This document shows positions 8,448 through 19,163 of a stretch of 64,000 bases of DNA, one piece after another (within the stretch, counting starts at the first letter, position 1; every line of letters starts with the position of its first letter). The stretch spans positions 1 through 64,000 of the forward strand of contig JASBVL010000001.1 of NCBI GenBank assembly GCA_029961075.1, read 5' to 3'. Under the pieces are notes generated by a model, which ran no database searches, had not been told where the DNA came from, and worked only from the letters and a program-made list of their open reading frames with translations. Made by a program: the position numbers and the translations under genes. This DNA is from Sphaerobacter sp. (GTDB lineage Bacteria > Chloroflexota > Chloroflexia > Thermomicrobiales > Thermomicrobiaceae).

Positions 8448-11243
8448 GTGAACGCGGCACAGCGCATGGTCCAGTCGCTGCACCAGGCGCCCGCAACGCG
8501 CCCGGCGACCGTGCCTGCCGACTGGTCTCGGCCCGCCCGCCGGGTGGTGCGGGCTGTCACCAGCCTACTGGCCGTGGCGCTCGGCCTGGTCGCGCTGCTC
8601 GTGCCGGGCGACGGGGGGGTGATCCCGCCGGCCCTGGGCCTGCTCGGGGCCGCTGGGTTGGTCGCTCGCTGGCTCCGCGGACCCGACGGTGCGCGCCCGG
8701 CGCCAGCGTGGGGTGTGCTGGAAGCGGCCAGCGTGGTGCTGCTGGCGGCGACGAGTGGCGGGGCCGTGGCCGCGACCCGGCTGCTGGCGCTGGGGCTGGT
8801 CGGCGCCGGTCTGTGCTACCGGGCCCTCGTCGCCCCCTGGCGGCATCTCCTGCCGGCGGTTTTTGTGTATGCCGCTGGCTACCTCGCGGGGGCATGGCTG
8901 GCTGCGTGGGCCGACCTGCCGGGGCCTGCGCTGGGGGCGGGGTGGACCCAGGCGGCGGGGCTGGCGGCCGCGGCGGGGCTGTGCCGGGGCGCGGCGGCGC
9001 TGGTGGCCCGCCGTGACGGGGCGGCGCGCGAGCGGGCGCTGCTCCGCGCCGAGGCGGCACTGGCGGCGGCACCCGACCACGCCCATGCCCTGGCGGCGCT
9101 CGTCGAGGCGGTCGGCGCGCTGGTGCGGCCGATCCCGGCCGACGTGCTCGCCAGCGTGGAGACGGCAGACGGGTGGCTCGCGGCCGTCGCCGAGCCCGGG
9201 GCACCGGCCGTCCATCAGATTGCGCCACCGATCCTGCCCGGGGCCCACGCCGCTGACCTCGTCGCCGGCCGCGCGGTCCAGGCGGCGCTCCCGGCGGACG
9301 CCCGGCGGGCGCTGGGGTTGGAGACGGCGTTCGCGGAGGTCACGGCGGTCCCCATCGCCGAGGGTGGCCGCATGACCGGGCTGCTCCTGGTTGCGGCCGC
9401 GCGCCGCCTGCCCGGAAACCGGCGCGAGGCGATCGAGGCGCTGAGCCGTGTGGCCGCCACCGCCCTCCAGCGGCTGGCGGCGACCGACGACCTCCGCCAC
9501 CGCGAGGCTGCCTTCCGGGCGCTGGTGCAGCACTCGTCCGACATGCTCCTCATCGTCGGCCCGGACTCCCGCGTGCACTTCCAAACGCCTGCGGTCGAGC
9601 ACCTGCTGGGCTACGCCGCGTCAGAGCTGGTCGGCCGGCCGCTGGTCGACCTGGTTCACCCCGAGGATGCGCCGGCCGCAGCGGCATTCATTGAACAGGC
9701 GGCGGCCAGCCCGGGCCGGTTCGGACCGGCCGAGTGGCGCTTCCGGCGGCGGGATGGCTCGTGGCTGTACGCCGAGACAGTCGGTACCAACTTGCTCGGC
9801 GAGTCCCACGTCGGTGGGATCGTGCTGACCACGCGGGATGTGACCGAGCGGAAACTGGCGGAGGCAGAGTTGAAGCGGCGGGCGTACCATGACCCGCTCA
9901 CGCACCTGCCCAACCGCGCCTATTTCATGGACCGCCTCCAGGCCGCGCTGGCCCGTGGCCGGCGGCGCGGCGACGCGGTGGCGGTCCTCTTCGTGGACCT
10001 GGACGGCTTCAAAGCGGTCAACGACCAGCTCGGGCACCAGGCGGGCGATGAGTTGCTGGTGGGGATGGCCACCCGCCTGCGCCAGTCGCTGCGCGAGCAA
10101 GACGTGGTGGCGCGGCTCGGTGGCGACGAGTTCGCGGTGCTGCTCGATCGCGTGACCAGTCCGGCGGATGCGACGCAGGCCGCCGAGCGGATTCTGGCGC
10201 GGCTGAGCGAGCGCGTCACCGTTGGCCGGCAGGTGGTGCCGATCGCCGCCAGCATCGGGGTGGCGCTTGGCGTGCCGGGGATTGATCGGCCCGATAGCGT
10301 GCTCCGCCGGGCCGACACGGCGCTCTACGCCGCCAAGGGGGCCGGGAAGGGGGTCTACGTCCTCTACGACGAGGCCATGGCGGCCGCTGGCTGGGAGCGG
10401 CAGGCGCTGGCGGACGAGCTGCGCAGCGCCCTGGTCGCGGGCGCGCTGACGGTGTACTACCAGCCAGTGGTCGTGCTGCGCGACGGCCGCGTCGGCGAGG
10501 TGGAGGCGCTCATCCGCTGGCGGCACCCGCAGCGCGGGCTCCTCCTCCCGCGCCAATTCCTGGCGCTGGCCGAGGAGACCGGGCTGATCCTACCGATCGG
10601 CTACTGGGCGCTGAGCGAGGCGTGCCGACAGGTGCGTGTCTGGCAGCGTCAGGTGCCCAGCGCGGCCTCGCTGACCCTCGCGGTGAACCTGTCGACCCGG
10701 CAGCTCCGCGACCCGGGCATCGCGGCGGCGGTGGAAAAGGTGCTCCGCGACGCCGACTTCGATCCGCGCTACCTGCGCGTCGAGGTTAGCGAGGCGGTCG
10801 TGACGGCGCATGCCGACGTGGTCGCGGCGCTGCGGGCCCTGCAGCGCCTGGGCGTGCCCATCGCCATCGACGACTTCGGCGCCACCTCGGCCGCGCTGGT
10901 ACCGCTGACCTGGATGCCGTTCGACGCGATCAAGATCGACGGCCGGTGGGTGGCGGCGCTAGGCGAGGAGTCCCCCGACACCGCGCTGCTGCACGGCGCC
11001 ATCGCGTTCGCGCGCGCCCGGAACCTCACCGTCATCGCGGAGGGGGTCGAGACGGCGACGCAGGTACGGTGGCTGCGCGCTCTCGGCATCGATCACGGGC
11101 AGGGGTTCTACTTTGCCGGACCGCTGACGGCCGAGGCGGTCACCCGGCGGTTGCTTCAACAGGACCGTGCTGGGCCGCTGCCGGACGCGCTGGCGCTGGG
11201 CGGGCCGCCCCCGGCCGGCCCGCGCGCCATGGGCGAGGGGTGA
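8448..11243 (+). CDS. Membrane PAS-GGDEF-EAL cyclic-di-GMP protein
   Basis: This large membrane protein (931 residues from GTG 8448; an in-frame ATG at 8349 would add 33) turns over cyclic di-GMP. Several hydrophobic helices occupy about residues 25-180, then a GAF-like stretch. A PAS domain follows, starting AAFRALVQHSSDMLLIVG. The diguanylate cyclase domain has an intact GGDEF (LGGDEFAVLL) with an inhibitory-site REQD five residues upstream. The EAL domain keeps EALIRW, VNLS, EVSEA, DDFG, KID, EGVET and GQG. The loop after DDFG reads ATSAAL rather than the usual TGYSSL. No obvious partner gene adjoins it, and the start codon is uncertain. Confidence 0.92.
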   Translation: MNAAQRMVQSLHQAPATRPATVPADWSRPARRVVRAVTSLLAVALGLVALLVPGDGGVIPPALGLLGAAGLVARWLRGPDGARPAPAWGVLEAASVVLLAATSGGAVAATRLLALGLVGAGLCYRALVAPWRHLLPAVFVYAAGYLAGAWLAAWADLPGPALGAGWTQAAGLAAAAGLCRGAAALVARRDGAARERALLRAEAALAAAPDHAHALAALVEAVGALVRPIPADVLASVETADGWLAAVAEPGAPAVHQIAPPILPGAHAADLVAGRAVQAALPADARRALGLETAFAEVTAVPIAEGGRMTGLLLVAAARRLPGNRREAIEALSRVAATALQRLAATDDLRHREAAFRALVQHSSDMLLIVGPDSRVHFQTPAVEHLLGYAASELVGRPLVDLVHPEDAPAAAAFIEQAAASPGRFGPAEWRFRRRDGSWLYAETVGTNLLGESHVGGIVLTTRDVTERKLAEAELKRRAYHDPLTHLPNRAYFMDRLQAALARGRRRGDAVAVLFVDLDGFKAVNDQLGHQAGDELLVGMATRLRQSLREQDVVARLGGDEFAVLLDRVTSPADATQAAERILARLSERVTVGRQVVPIAASIGVALGVPGIDRPDSVLRRADTALYAAKGAGKGVYVLYDEAMAAAGWERQALADELRSALVAGALTVYYQPVVVLRDGRVGEVEALIRWRHPQRGLLLPRQFLALAEETGLILPIGYWALSEACRQVRVWQRQVPSAASLTLAVNLSTRQLRDPGIAAAVEKVLRDADFDPRYLRVEVSEAVVTAHADVVAALRALQRLGVPIAIDDFGATSAALVPLTWMPFDAIKIDGRWVAALGEESPDTALLHGAIAFARARNLTVIAEGVETATQVRWLRALGIDHGQGFYFAGPLTAEAVTRRLLQQDRAGPLPDALALGGPPPAGPRAMGEG

Positions 11244-11510
11244 GCAGCGGCGGCCGGACGCTGGCAGATGCGGATGCCCGGCCGGGCACGACAGGCAGAA
11301 CGCGCAGCAGGGACGCCAGCTCATCTCCGCGTGGCACCGATCGCCGTGTCCCGCATCCCCGGTTTCAGGACTTCTAGGCTAACGTGCCGAAAAGGGACCG
11401 AGTGATAGACTCGGATCCTGGAAGGGCAGACTCGGCATGGCCAGGTCCGGTGCCCGCCGTCAGTGGAGATCCCGGGGCGAGCAATCGCTGCAGCGATACG
11501 GGAGGTCTAG

Positions 11511-12422
11511 GTGTACTGCGCGCAATGCGGCACGAGCAGTGAGTCCGGCGGCGACACCTGCGATGTGTGTGGCGCGCCGCTGACGACGGGGTCCGGCCCG
11601 GCGTGCTGCCCGTCGTGCGAGGCGCCGATCTCGGCCTACGACCGCTACTGTCACGCCTGTGGCGCGACGCTGATGGGGCCGGACGCGGCCCGCTATGAGC
11701 CGGGTCCGAGCTTCGTGGACGACTCCGACCTCGAGGTCGACCCCGCGACGCTGCCGCCGTGGCTGCGGGATGTGTTGGAGACGATCCCACCGGCCGGTGA
11801 AGCGGCGGCCGGGCCGGGCGAGTTGGCGCCCGCCGCGGCGTCCGCCGTGCCGAGCACGGTGAACGGTGGGGAGTTGCCGGCGTGGCTGCGGGAGGAGCGA
11901 CCCGGCGGCAGCCCGCCGGGAGCGCCGGCGACCTCCGACGCGCCCTCCGCGGGGTCGGGAGACGCGGACCCGGGTGCGGGCCTCTCCTTGCTCGGTGACG
12001 ACGATCTGCCGGAGTGGCTGCGCGCCTTCGGAGACGACGCGCCGAGCCCCGGCGTGGCGCCGGCCGTGGAGGCCGGTGGCGGCACCGCCGCGGCGACGCC
12101 GACCCCGGACGTGCCGAAGGTGGGCCGCGCGTGGCTGGAGCGGCCACGGGCGGTGGATCCGGCGACGGTGGCTGCCGCGCGCGAGGCGTTTACGCCCGTG
12201 GGGGACGAGGCCGAGGCCGCCCCGGTGCCGCCCGCAGTGGTTGCGCCCACGCGCCCGGCGACGACCGAGGCGGGGCCGGCGCCCGTGGCCCCGCTGGTGG
12301 ATGTGGCGCCGGCAGTGCCCGACGCGGAGCGGCGCAAGCGGCGGGTGCGGATCCTGATCCTGCTGCTGGCGATTGCCGTGCTGGTCCTGCTCCTGGTCGT
12401 CTGGTTGGGAGAGCCGCGATGA
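11511..12422 (+). CDS. Double zinc-ribbon, tail-anchored protein with LPxWLR repeats
   Basis: This 303-residue protein starts at GTG with GGAGGT 5 bases before it. The first 55 residues hold two zinc ribbons, each a pair of CxxC knuckles (CAQC/CDVC and CPSC/CHAC). A long Pro/Ala/Glu-rich linker follows, with the motif LPxWLR at about residues 81, 122 and 166 and a weaker AWLERP near 207. The end is RRKRRVRILILLLAIAVLVLLLVVWLG, a basic stretch and one transmembrane helix, so the ribbons face the cytoplasm if it is tail-anchored. The function is unknown. Its stop overlaps the start of the MutL-like gene by 4 bases. Confidence 0.85.
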   Translation: MYCAQCGTSSESGGDTCDVCGAPLTTGSGPACCPSCEAPISAYDRYCHACGATLMGPDAARYEPGPSFVDDSDLEVDPATLPPWLRDVLETIPPAGEAAAGPGELAPAAASAVPSTVNGGELPAWLREERPGGSPPGAPATSDAPSAGSGDADPGAGLSLLGDDDLPEWLRAFGDDAPSPGVAPAVEAGGGTAAATPTPDVPKVGRAWLERPRAVDPATVAAAREAFTPVGDEAEAAPVPPAVVAPTRPATTEAGPAPVAPLVDVAPAVPDAERRKRRVRILILLLAIAVLVLLLVVWLGEPR

Positions 12423-14200
12423 CGGGGGGCAAGCCGACGTGGCCGGGGCGTGGCGGCAGCGGTGTCGAGCAGGAGGAGCGCGTGGCCTCGCGGCTCAGCC
12501 AGCGGACCCAGGACAGCGCCCTGGTGCTCGACGTCGATCGGGTCGCGGCGCGGGCGCTCCTCTTTGACATGGTTGAGGGCGTGCCGCGCTTCGTCGCGGC
12601 CGCCGTCGCCACGGCCGGGCCGACGCCGGAGGGGGATCCGGCGGCCGCCATTCCGCGGGTGCTCCGCGACCTGGAGGAGCAGACGGGCCGGGCGCTCCTG
12701 GAGGGCGAGGAGCTGATCACGCCGCAGCGCCCGAACGGCGACGGGATCGACACGGTCTACCTGACGGGCCTGCCGGTGCCGCCGATCCGGGTCGCGGTGG
12801 TCGCGCTGGGGGAGTCCCACCTGGCCCGGCTGGTGGCGGCCGCTGCGCGGCGGACGATGACCGTGGTGGCCGAGGCGGCGCGGGACCTGGCGGGCGAGTC
12901 GGGCGGCCTGTCCGCGGTGGCCGTGCAGGAGTGGCTCCGGCTGGCTGACCCGGAGGTGGTCGTCCTGGTCGGCGGCGGCGCTGGCGCGGAGGACTGGACC
13001 GTGGCGCTGGACGCCATCGGCGATGCGGCGCGTGATGGCGTGCTCCGCCAGGGGATCGTCATCGCGGACGCCGCGCGCCAGCAGGAGGCGGCCGCCGCGC
13101 TTGGCACCGTGCTCGAACTGAGCGGCATCGCCCCCGATGAGGCCGCGGCGACGGAGATCGCTGCCGCCCTGGAGGGCGAGCTGCGCGGGGCCTACCTGCG
13201 CCGCGTGCGGGAGGCGGAGGGACCCCGGCTCCTCGCGTCGGCCGCGGTGGTCGATCGGCCCGTTGCGGTGCAGGCCGTGGCCGCCTTCCTGAACCGGCGG
13301 ATGGGGCGCAATGTGGTCGCCGTGGTGAGCAGCGAGGGGACGGTGCTCCAGGCCGCGGTCGGTGGCCGGGGCGCCGCGCTCCACCGTGCCGAGTGGGATC
13401 TGAGCACCGGCGTGCGGTCGCTGATGCAGATCCCGGCCGATCAGGTCGTCCGCTGGTTGCCCATGCGGGCCTCGCTCGACGAGGTGGCGGACTGGATCCT
13501 GAACCGGGCGCTGCGCCCGCACACCGCGCTGGAGGCGCGGGCCGATCGGGTGATGGCGGCCGCCCTGTACCGGGAGCTGCTGGCGCGGGCGATGCGGGAG
13601 GCCGGGCTGGGGGACCAGCCCGATGTCGACCTGATCGCCGCCGGGCCGTGCCTGGTGGCGGGGGACCCGGTGCTGACCCTGCTCGCGCTCCTGGATGGGG
13701 TGCAGCCCGACCCGGCCAGCGGCGTCGTCTCCATCGGCGTCGACCTGGAGGGGCTGATGGCCGCCGTGGGGGCGCTGGCCACGGGGGACCCGGCGTACGC
13801 GCGGGAGGTGGCGGAGCAGGATCTCCTCGCGCCCCTGGCGAGCTGCGTCACCATCACCGGCACGGCGCCCGAGGGGGTGCTCGCGGTGCGGGGGGAGCTG
13901 CGGCGGCCGAGCGGGGAGTCGACGCGCTTCAGTGTCCCGGTCGGGAGCCTCCACCGGCTGCCGATCGGCGAGGGGGAGGCCGGCACGCTCGTGTTGGAGC
14001 CGGAGCCGGGCTTCGCCGTCGGTCGGCGCGCGGCCGGCGCGCCGGTCCACCTGGAGGTGGATCGGGACATCTTCGGCGGCGAGCTGGGGATCATCATCGA
14101 CGCGCGGGGGCGCCCGGTCACCTTGCCTGACGACCCGGCGGCGCGCGTGGCCCGTCTCACGGCGTGGCTGACGGACCTCGGCATGCCGGCTGAGGGGTAG
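12419..14200 (+). CDS. MutL-like (glutamate mutase L family) ASKHA protein
   Basis: This 593-residue protein resembles the GlmL/MutL family, actin-like ATPase-fold proteins encoded beside B12-dependent mutases and thought to help maintain them. Evidence is the overall plan: an N-terminal VLDVDRVAARALLFDMVEG segment matching the family DIGSTxTxALLFD phosphate loop (here altered), internal VVVLVGGGAGAEDW, then VDLIAAGPCLVAGDP and a C-terminal LGIIIDARGRPVTLPDD. It starts at ATG 12419, overlapping the upstream stop (ATGA), and the next gene follows by 17 bases. No cobalamin mutase gene is in the window, so the family name may not describe its task here. Confidence 0.75.
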   Translation: MTGGKPTWPGRGGSGVEQEERVASRLSQRTQDSALVLDVDRVAARALLFDMVEGVPRFVAAAVATAGPTPEGDPAAAIPRVLRDLEEQTGRALLEGEELITPQRPNGDGIDTVYLTGLPVPPIRVAVVALGESHLARLVAAAARRTMTVVAEAARDLAGESGGLSAVAVQEWLRLADPEVVVLVGGGAGAEDWTVALDAIGDAARDGVLRQGIVIADAARQQEAAAALGTVLELSGIAPDEAAATEIAAALEGELRGAYLRRVREAEGPRLLASAAVVDRPVAVQAVAAFLNRRMGRNVVAVVSSEGTVLQAAVGGRGAALHRAEWDLSTGVRSLMQIPADQVVRWLPMRASLDEVADWILNRALRPHTALEARADRVMAAALYRELLARAMREAGLGDQPDVDLIAAGPCLVAGDPVLTLLALLDGVQPDPASGVVSIGVDLEGLMAAVGALATGDPAYAREVAEQDLLAPLASCVTITGTAPEGVLAVRGELRRPSGESTRFSVPVGSLHRLPIGEGEAGTLVLEPEPGFAVGRRAAGAPVHLEVDRDIFGGELGIIIDARGRPVTLPDDPAARVARLTAWLTDLGMPAEG

Positions 14201-14217
14201 GCGAAGGAAGGGCGCAG

Positions 14218-15369
14218 ATGGCGCTGCGGCTGGCGGCCTTCGAACCCACCATCGTGGAGGATGCGGTCTTCCTGCTGGAGCGCGACCTCGGCCGGGCCGG
14301 CGAGGTCACCGCGCGGGTGGGTGACCTGGTGGAGCCGGGGACGACGATCGCGACGGCGTCGGGTCAGGCGGCGCGTGCCGTCGTGCTGCACGTGGCGCGT
14401 GAGCTCGGCATCTCGCCCGACCGGCTGTCGCACAGCCTGACGAAGCCGATCGGCTCCGCGTTCAGCGCGGGTGAGGTCGTGGCGCGGACGCGGCGTGGGC
14501 TGCGCAACATCGTGGTGACGGCGCCGGTCGCCGGCACCTTGACGACGATCGACGAGGTGGCCGGCACCGCGACGCTGGTGCCGGGGGCCGAGAAGACCGA
14601 GCTGCGCGCGCTGGTCTACGGCCAGATCGACAGCGTGCGCGAGCAGCGCGGCGTGCGGATCCGGACGCGCGGCGCCCGGCTGCGTGGGGTCTTCGCGGCC
14701 GGGCAGGAGACCTGGGGGGCGCTGAAGGTTGCGATCGATCGGCCCGACCGGGAGCTGACGCCGGACGCGGTCAGCGCCGACCTGGCCGAGGCGGTGGTGC
14801 TGGGCGGGATGACGGTGAGTGCGCCCGCGCTGCGGCGGCTGGCGGAGGTCGGGGCGCGCGCCGTGATCGTCGGCAGCGTCAGTGAGGGCGAGGTGCGCCG
14901 GGCGGTGGCGTCCGGGGAGGTCGTCCCGCCGGCCGCCTTCTGGCGCGCGCCGCTGGGCAGCCGCGCGTTGGCTCGCGGCCTCGACCGCGCCCCGGTGGCG
15001 ATCGTGGTGACCGAGGGGTTTGGGCGCTGCCCGATGGCGTCGCCCCTGTTCCAGTTCCTGGCGCAGCGGGAGGGGCAGGTGGCCAGCGTGCTCGTGCCGC
15101 GGGCCGGCTCCGCGGCGCCGCCGGAGGTCTACTTCACCGTCGCGACCATGGCCGGCGAGGTGACCCAGCACGCGCTGACGCCGGGCCCCGGCGTCCTCGC
15201 GCGGCTGGTGGATCCGGCGCACCTGGGCACGGTGGTGACGTGCCGTAGCGGCGCGCTGGTCGAGCCCGGGCCCTGCGGCGCCCGCGTGCTGGTGGAGGTG
15301 GAGCTGCCCAGCGGCGGGCAGCGCCGGGTGCCGCTGGCCAACCTGGAGCTGCACACCCCGCCGCGCTAG
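14218..15369 (+). CDS. Unknown protein with barrel-sandwich and KOW-like ends
   Basis: I do not recognise a named family for this 383-residue protein. The first 130 residues contain VGDLVEPGTTIATA and VTAPVAGTLTTIDEVAGTATLV, the GD-x-V-x-x-G pattern of barrel-sandwich (lipoyl/RnfC-like) folds, but no lysine-centred lipoyl motif. A middle domain has VVLGGMTVSAPALRRLAEVGARAVIVGSV and AIVVTEGFGRCPMASPLFQFL. The last 50 residues, LGTVVTCRSGALVEPG...VPLANLELH, look like a KOW/SH3 barrel. No signal peptide or membrane helix is visible. A GAAGGAAGG ribosome site precedes the ATG. It is the third gene of the cassette with the zinc-ribbon and MutL-like proteins. Confidence 0.75.
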   Translation: MALRLAAFEPTIVEDAVFLLERDLGRAGEVTARVGDLVEPGTTIATASGQAARAVVLHVARELGISPDRLSHSLTKPIGSAFSAGEVVARTRRGLRNIVVTAPVAGTLTTIDEVAGTATLVPGAEKTELRALVYGQIDSVREQRGVRIRTRGARLRGVFAAGQETWGALKVAIDRPDRELTPDAVSADLAEAVVLGGMTVSAPALRRLAEVGARAVIVGSVSEGEVRRAVASGEVVPPAAFWRAPLGSRALARGLDRAPVAIVVTEGFGRCPMASPLFQFLAQREGQVASVLVPRAGSAAPPEVYFTVATMAGEVTQHALTPGPGVLARLVDPAHLGTVVTCRSGALVEPGPCGARVLVEVELPSGGQRRVPLANLELHTPPR

Positions 15370-15436
15370 CAGCCGGCCGCCCGGCAGCGCGCGGAACCCG
15401 CGCCACACCCGCTGCGGATTGGTTCGGAAGAAGAAG

Positions 15437-15463
15437 CGAGCCGGAGCGTCACGCTCCGGCTCG
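15437..15463. terminator. Bidirectional terminator between the cassette and dnaK
   Basis: An 11-bp perfect stem (CGAGCCGGAGC at 15437-15447, GCTCCGGCTCG at 15453-15463, loop GTCAC) lies between the convergent gene ends. On the plus strand it is followed by TTGTGT; on the minus strand by CTTCTTCTTCC. It can serve both transcripts. Confidence 0.75.
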
Positions 15464-15486
15464 TTGTGTCAGCGAGGGGTGCGCCG

Positions 15487-17403
<1,917 letters not shown>

Positions 17404-17442
17404 GCTCTCGCCCTCCGTTTGCGTCGCTGATGTCAGCGGTCG

Positions 17443-18018
17443 TTACGCTTGCTCGTCGCCGGGTGCCGACCGATTCGCGGCGTTCTTGCCTACCTTGACC
17501 ATGGCTGGGCGCAGCACGCGGTCGTGCAGCAGATAGCCGCGCTGGAACTCCTCGACGACGGTGTCCGGCGACTCGACGCCCTCCTCGGCCGTTACCGCCT
17601 CGTGCAGCGCGGGGTCGAACGGCTTGCCGACCGCGTCGATCGGACGGACGCCTTCGGACTCGAGGATGGACCACAGTTTCCGCTCGATCAGCAGAATGCC
17701 CTGCACCCAGGGATCGTCACGGTGTTCCTCCGGCACGGCGTTGACGGCCCGGTGGAAGTCGTCGATGACCGGGAGCAGGCGCTTGATGAGCTGCTCCCCG
17801 GCATACTGGCGCAGGTACGCCATCTCCTGCTCGACGCGTCGCCGATAGTTGATCAGCTCGGCGCGGGCGCGCTGTGCCTGGTCGAGGTACTCCGCCGCGC
17901 GCGCCCGCTCCTGCTCCAGTTGCTGCTCCAGGTCTGGCGCGGCGGCCGGTGCCCCCGGCTCCACGCCGGTCGCGGCGTCCTCGGCCGGCGCCTGCAACTC
18001 TTCCCGTCGTTCATCCAT
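17443..18018 (-). CDS. grpE: Nucleotide exchange factor GrpE
   Basis: GrpE releases ADP from DnaK and may act as a thermosensor. From the ATG at 18016-18018 the protein has 191 residues. An acidic, flexible start is followed by a long coiled coil (LEQQLEQERARAAEYLDQAQRARAELINYRRRV in two pieces) and the beta domain containing GVRPIDAVGKPFDPALHEAV and VVEEFQRGYLLHDRVLRPAMVKVGK, the family signature. The frame is open further upstream, but this ATG lies 4 bases after the hrcA stop, and GrpE homology begins with the coiled coil. It is cotranscribed with hrcA and dnaK. Confidence 0.96.
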   Translation of the reverse strand: MDERREELQAPAEDAATGVEPGAPAAAPDLEQQLEQERARAAEYLDQAQRARAELINYRRRVEQEMAYLRQYAGEQLIKRLLPVIDDFHRAVNAVPEEHRDDPWVQGILLIERKLWSILESEGVRPIDAVGKPFDPALHEAVTAEEGVESPDTVVEEFQRGYLLHDRVLRPAMVKVGKNAANRSAPGDEQA

Positions 18019-18022
18019 TCGG

Positions 18023-19087
18023 TTAGCGACCCCTCTCGTGGTGCGAACGCTCCTCGTCATCTGTCTCGTAGATGTCTCGCAAGAGATCGGTCATGACCTG
18101 CGAGACGTAGCGCACCGTCGAGATCGACCGCCCGTAGCGCATGCGCGTCGGGCCGATAATCCCGAGGAAGCCTGCCGCGTGGCCACGCGCCCCGTAGCTC
18201 GCCAGGACGACCGCGAAGGGGTGCAGCTCGGCTGCGCGGTTCTCCGTCCCGATAATGACCTGTACCCCTTCGCCGGTTTTGAGCTGGGGGATGAGGACGG
18301 ACAGGATCGCGCCACCGCGCAACAGTTCGAGCAAGCGCTGGGCCAAGGCCCCGTGCCCGAGCTCCGGCTGCTGCAGGACGTAATCCAGCCCCTCCGCGAT
18401 GACCTCGCTCTGGGCTTCCTGCTCGGCGAGGCGCAGCACATCGGCGATCTGGTGCAGGACCAGGCCCGGGAGGTCGCCGGCCCCTTCGGCGAGGCGCCGG
18501 ATCTGCTCGTGCGTCAGATCGCGGATCAACGGGTTGAGCCGCTGACTCAGGGCGCTGAGCTGTTCCTGGCCGATCTCCTCCGTGAGCGGGAGGATCACCT
18601 CCCGCACCGTCCCGGCCTGGGTCACGGTGATGAGCAGGACGACCCGGCTGCGCAGGCTGATCAGCTCGAAGTGACGCATGCGCTCGACGCTGCTGCGCGG
18701 CGGCGTCACCAGCGAGAGATTGCCGCTGAGGTCGGCGAGCACGGCCGCCGCCAGCTTGGCCCAGCTCTCGACCTGCGCCTCCACCTGCCGGAACTGATGG
18801 CGAATCGTGATCTGCTCCGGCACGGGCAAGCTCGTGTCGTCCAGGAGATACTCGACATAGTAGCGGTAGCCGCGGTCGGTCGGGACCCGGCCCGCCGAGG
18901 TATGTGGGTGCGCCAGGAACTGCTGCTCTTCGAGCTCGCCCATCTCGCTGCGCACGGTCGCCGGGCTGACGCCCAGGTCGTAGCGCTCGAGCAGGCTCTT
19001 GGAGCCCACCGCGCGCCCGGTGCGGATATACTCCTGCACGATGAGCTTGAGAATGGTGCTCTGTCGTCTACTCAGCTGTGGTTGCAC
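18023..19087 (-). CDS. hrcA: Heat-inducible transcription repressor HrcA
   Basis: HrcA is the repressor that binds CIRCE elements and shuts off chaperone genes in the absence of stress. The N-terminal winged helix includes LSRRQSTILKLIVQEYIRTGRAVGSK and SPATVRSEMGELEEQQFLAHPHTSAGRVPTDRGYRYYV (given in parts of the 354-residue protein). Near the end, IGPTRMRYGRSISTVRYVS is the C-terminal hallmark. I chose GTG 19087 rather than the in-frame ATG at 19126. That ATG lies inside the CIRCE operator, and a GAGGTG ribosome site directly precedes the GTG. It is the first gene of the operon and autoregulated through that operator. Confidence 0.95.
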   Translation of the reverse strand: MQPQLSRRQSTILKLIVQEYIRTGRAVGSKSLLERYDLGVSPATVRSEMGELEEQQFLAHPHTSAGRVPTDRGYRYYVEYLLDDTSLPVPEQITIRHQFRQVEAQVESWAKLAAAVLADLSGNLSLVTPPRSSVERMRHFELISLRSRVVLLITVTQAGTVREVILPLTEEIGQEQLSALSQRLNPLIRDLTHEQIRRLAEGAGDLPGLVLHQIADVLRLAEQEAQSEVIAEGLDYVLQQPELGHGALAQRLLELLRGGAILSVLIPQLKTGEGVQVIIGTENRAAELHPFAVVLASYGARGHAAGFLGIIGPTRMRYGRSISTVRYVSQVMTDLLRDIYETDDEERSHHERGR

Positions 19088-19099
19088 GGCACACCTCGA

Positions 19100-19126
19100 T
19101 TGGCACTCCACGATGCCGAGTGCCAA
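19100..19126 (-). promoter_or_regulatory. CIRCE operator (HrcA binding site)
   Basis: The palindrome TTGGCACTC-N9-GAGTGCCAA has perfect 9-bp arms and the exact 9-base spacer of CIRCE. It differs from the classical TTAGCACTC-N9-GAGTGCTAA only by a compensated A-to-G/T-to-C pair. It sits 9 bases after the -10 box and 12 bases before the hrcA start codon. Confidence 0.95.
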
Positions 19127-19134
19127 CCTCGGGT

Positions 19135-19163
19135 AGGATACCAGTTGATATTGGTCGTGTCAA
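19135..19163 (-). promoter_or_regulatory. Housekeeping promoter of hrcA-grpE-dnaK
   Basis: Read on the minus strand: TTGACA (19163-19158), 17-base spacer, TATCCT (19140-19135). Transcription would begin at the edge of the CIRCE element, so HrcA bound there would block the polymerase. Confidence 0.88.

Noticed and set aside
19088-19126. Longer HrcA beginning at ATG 19126
   Set aside because: The ATG lies within the CIRCE operator at the predicted transcript start, and the extra residues are not HrcA-like.
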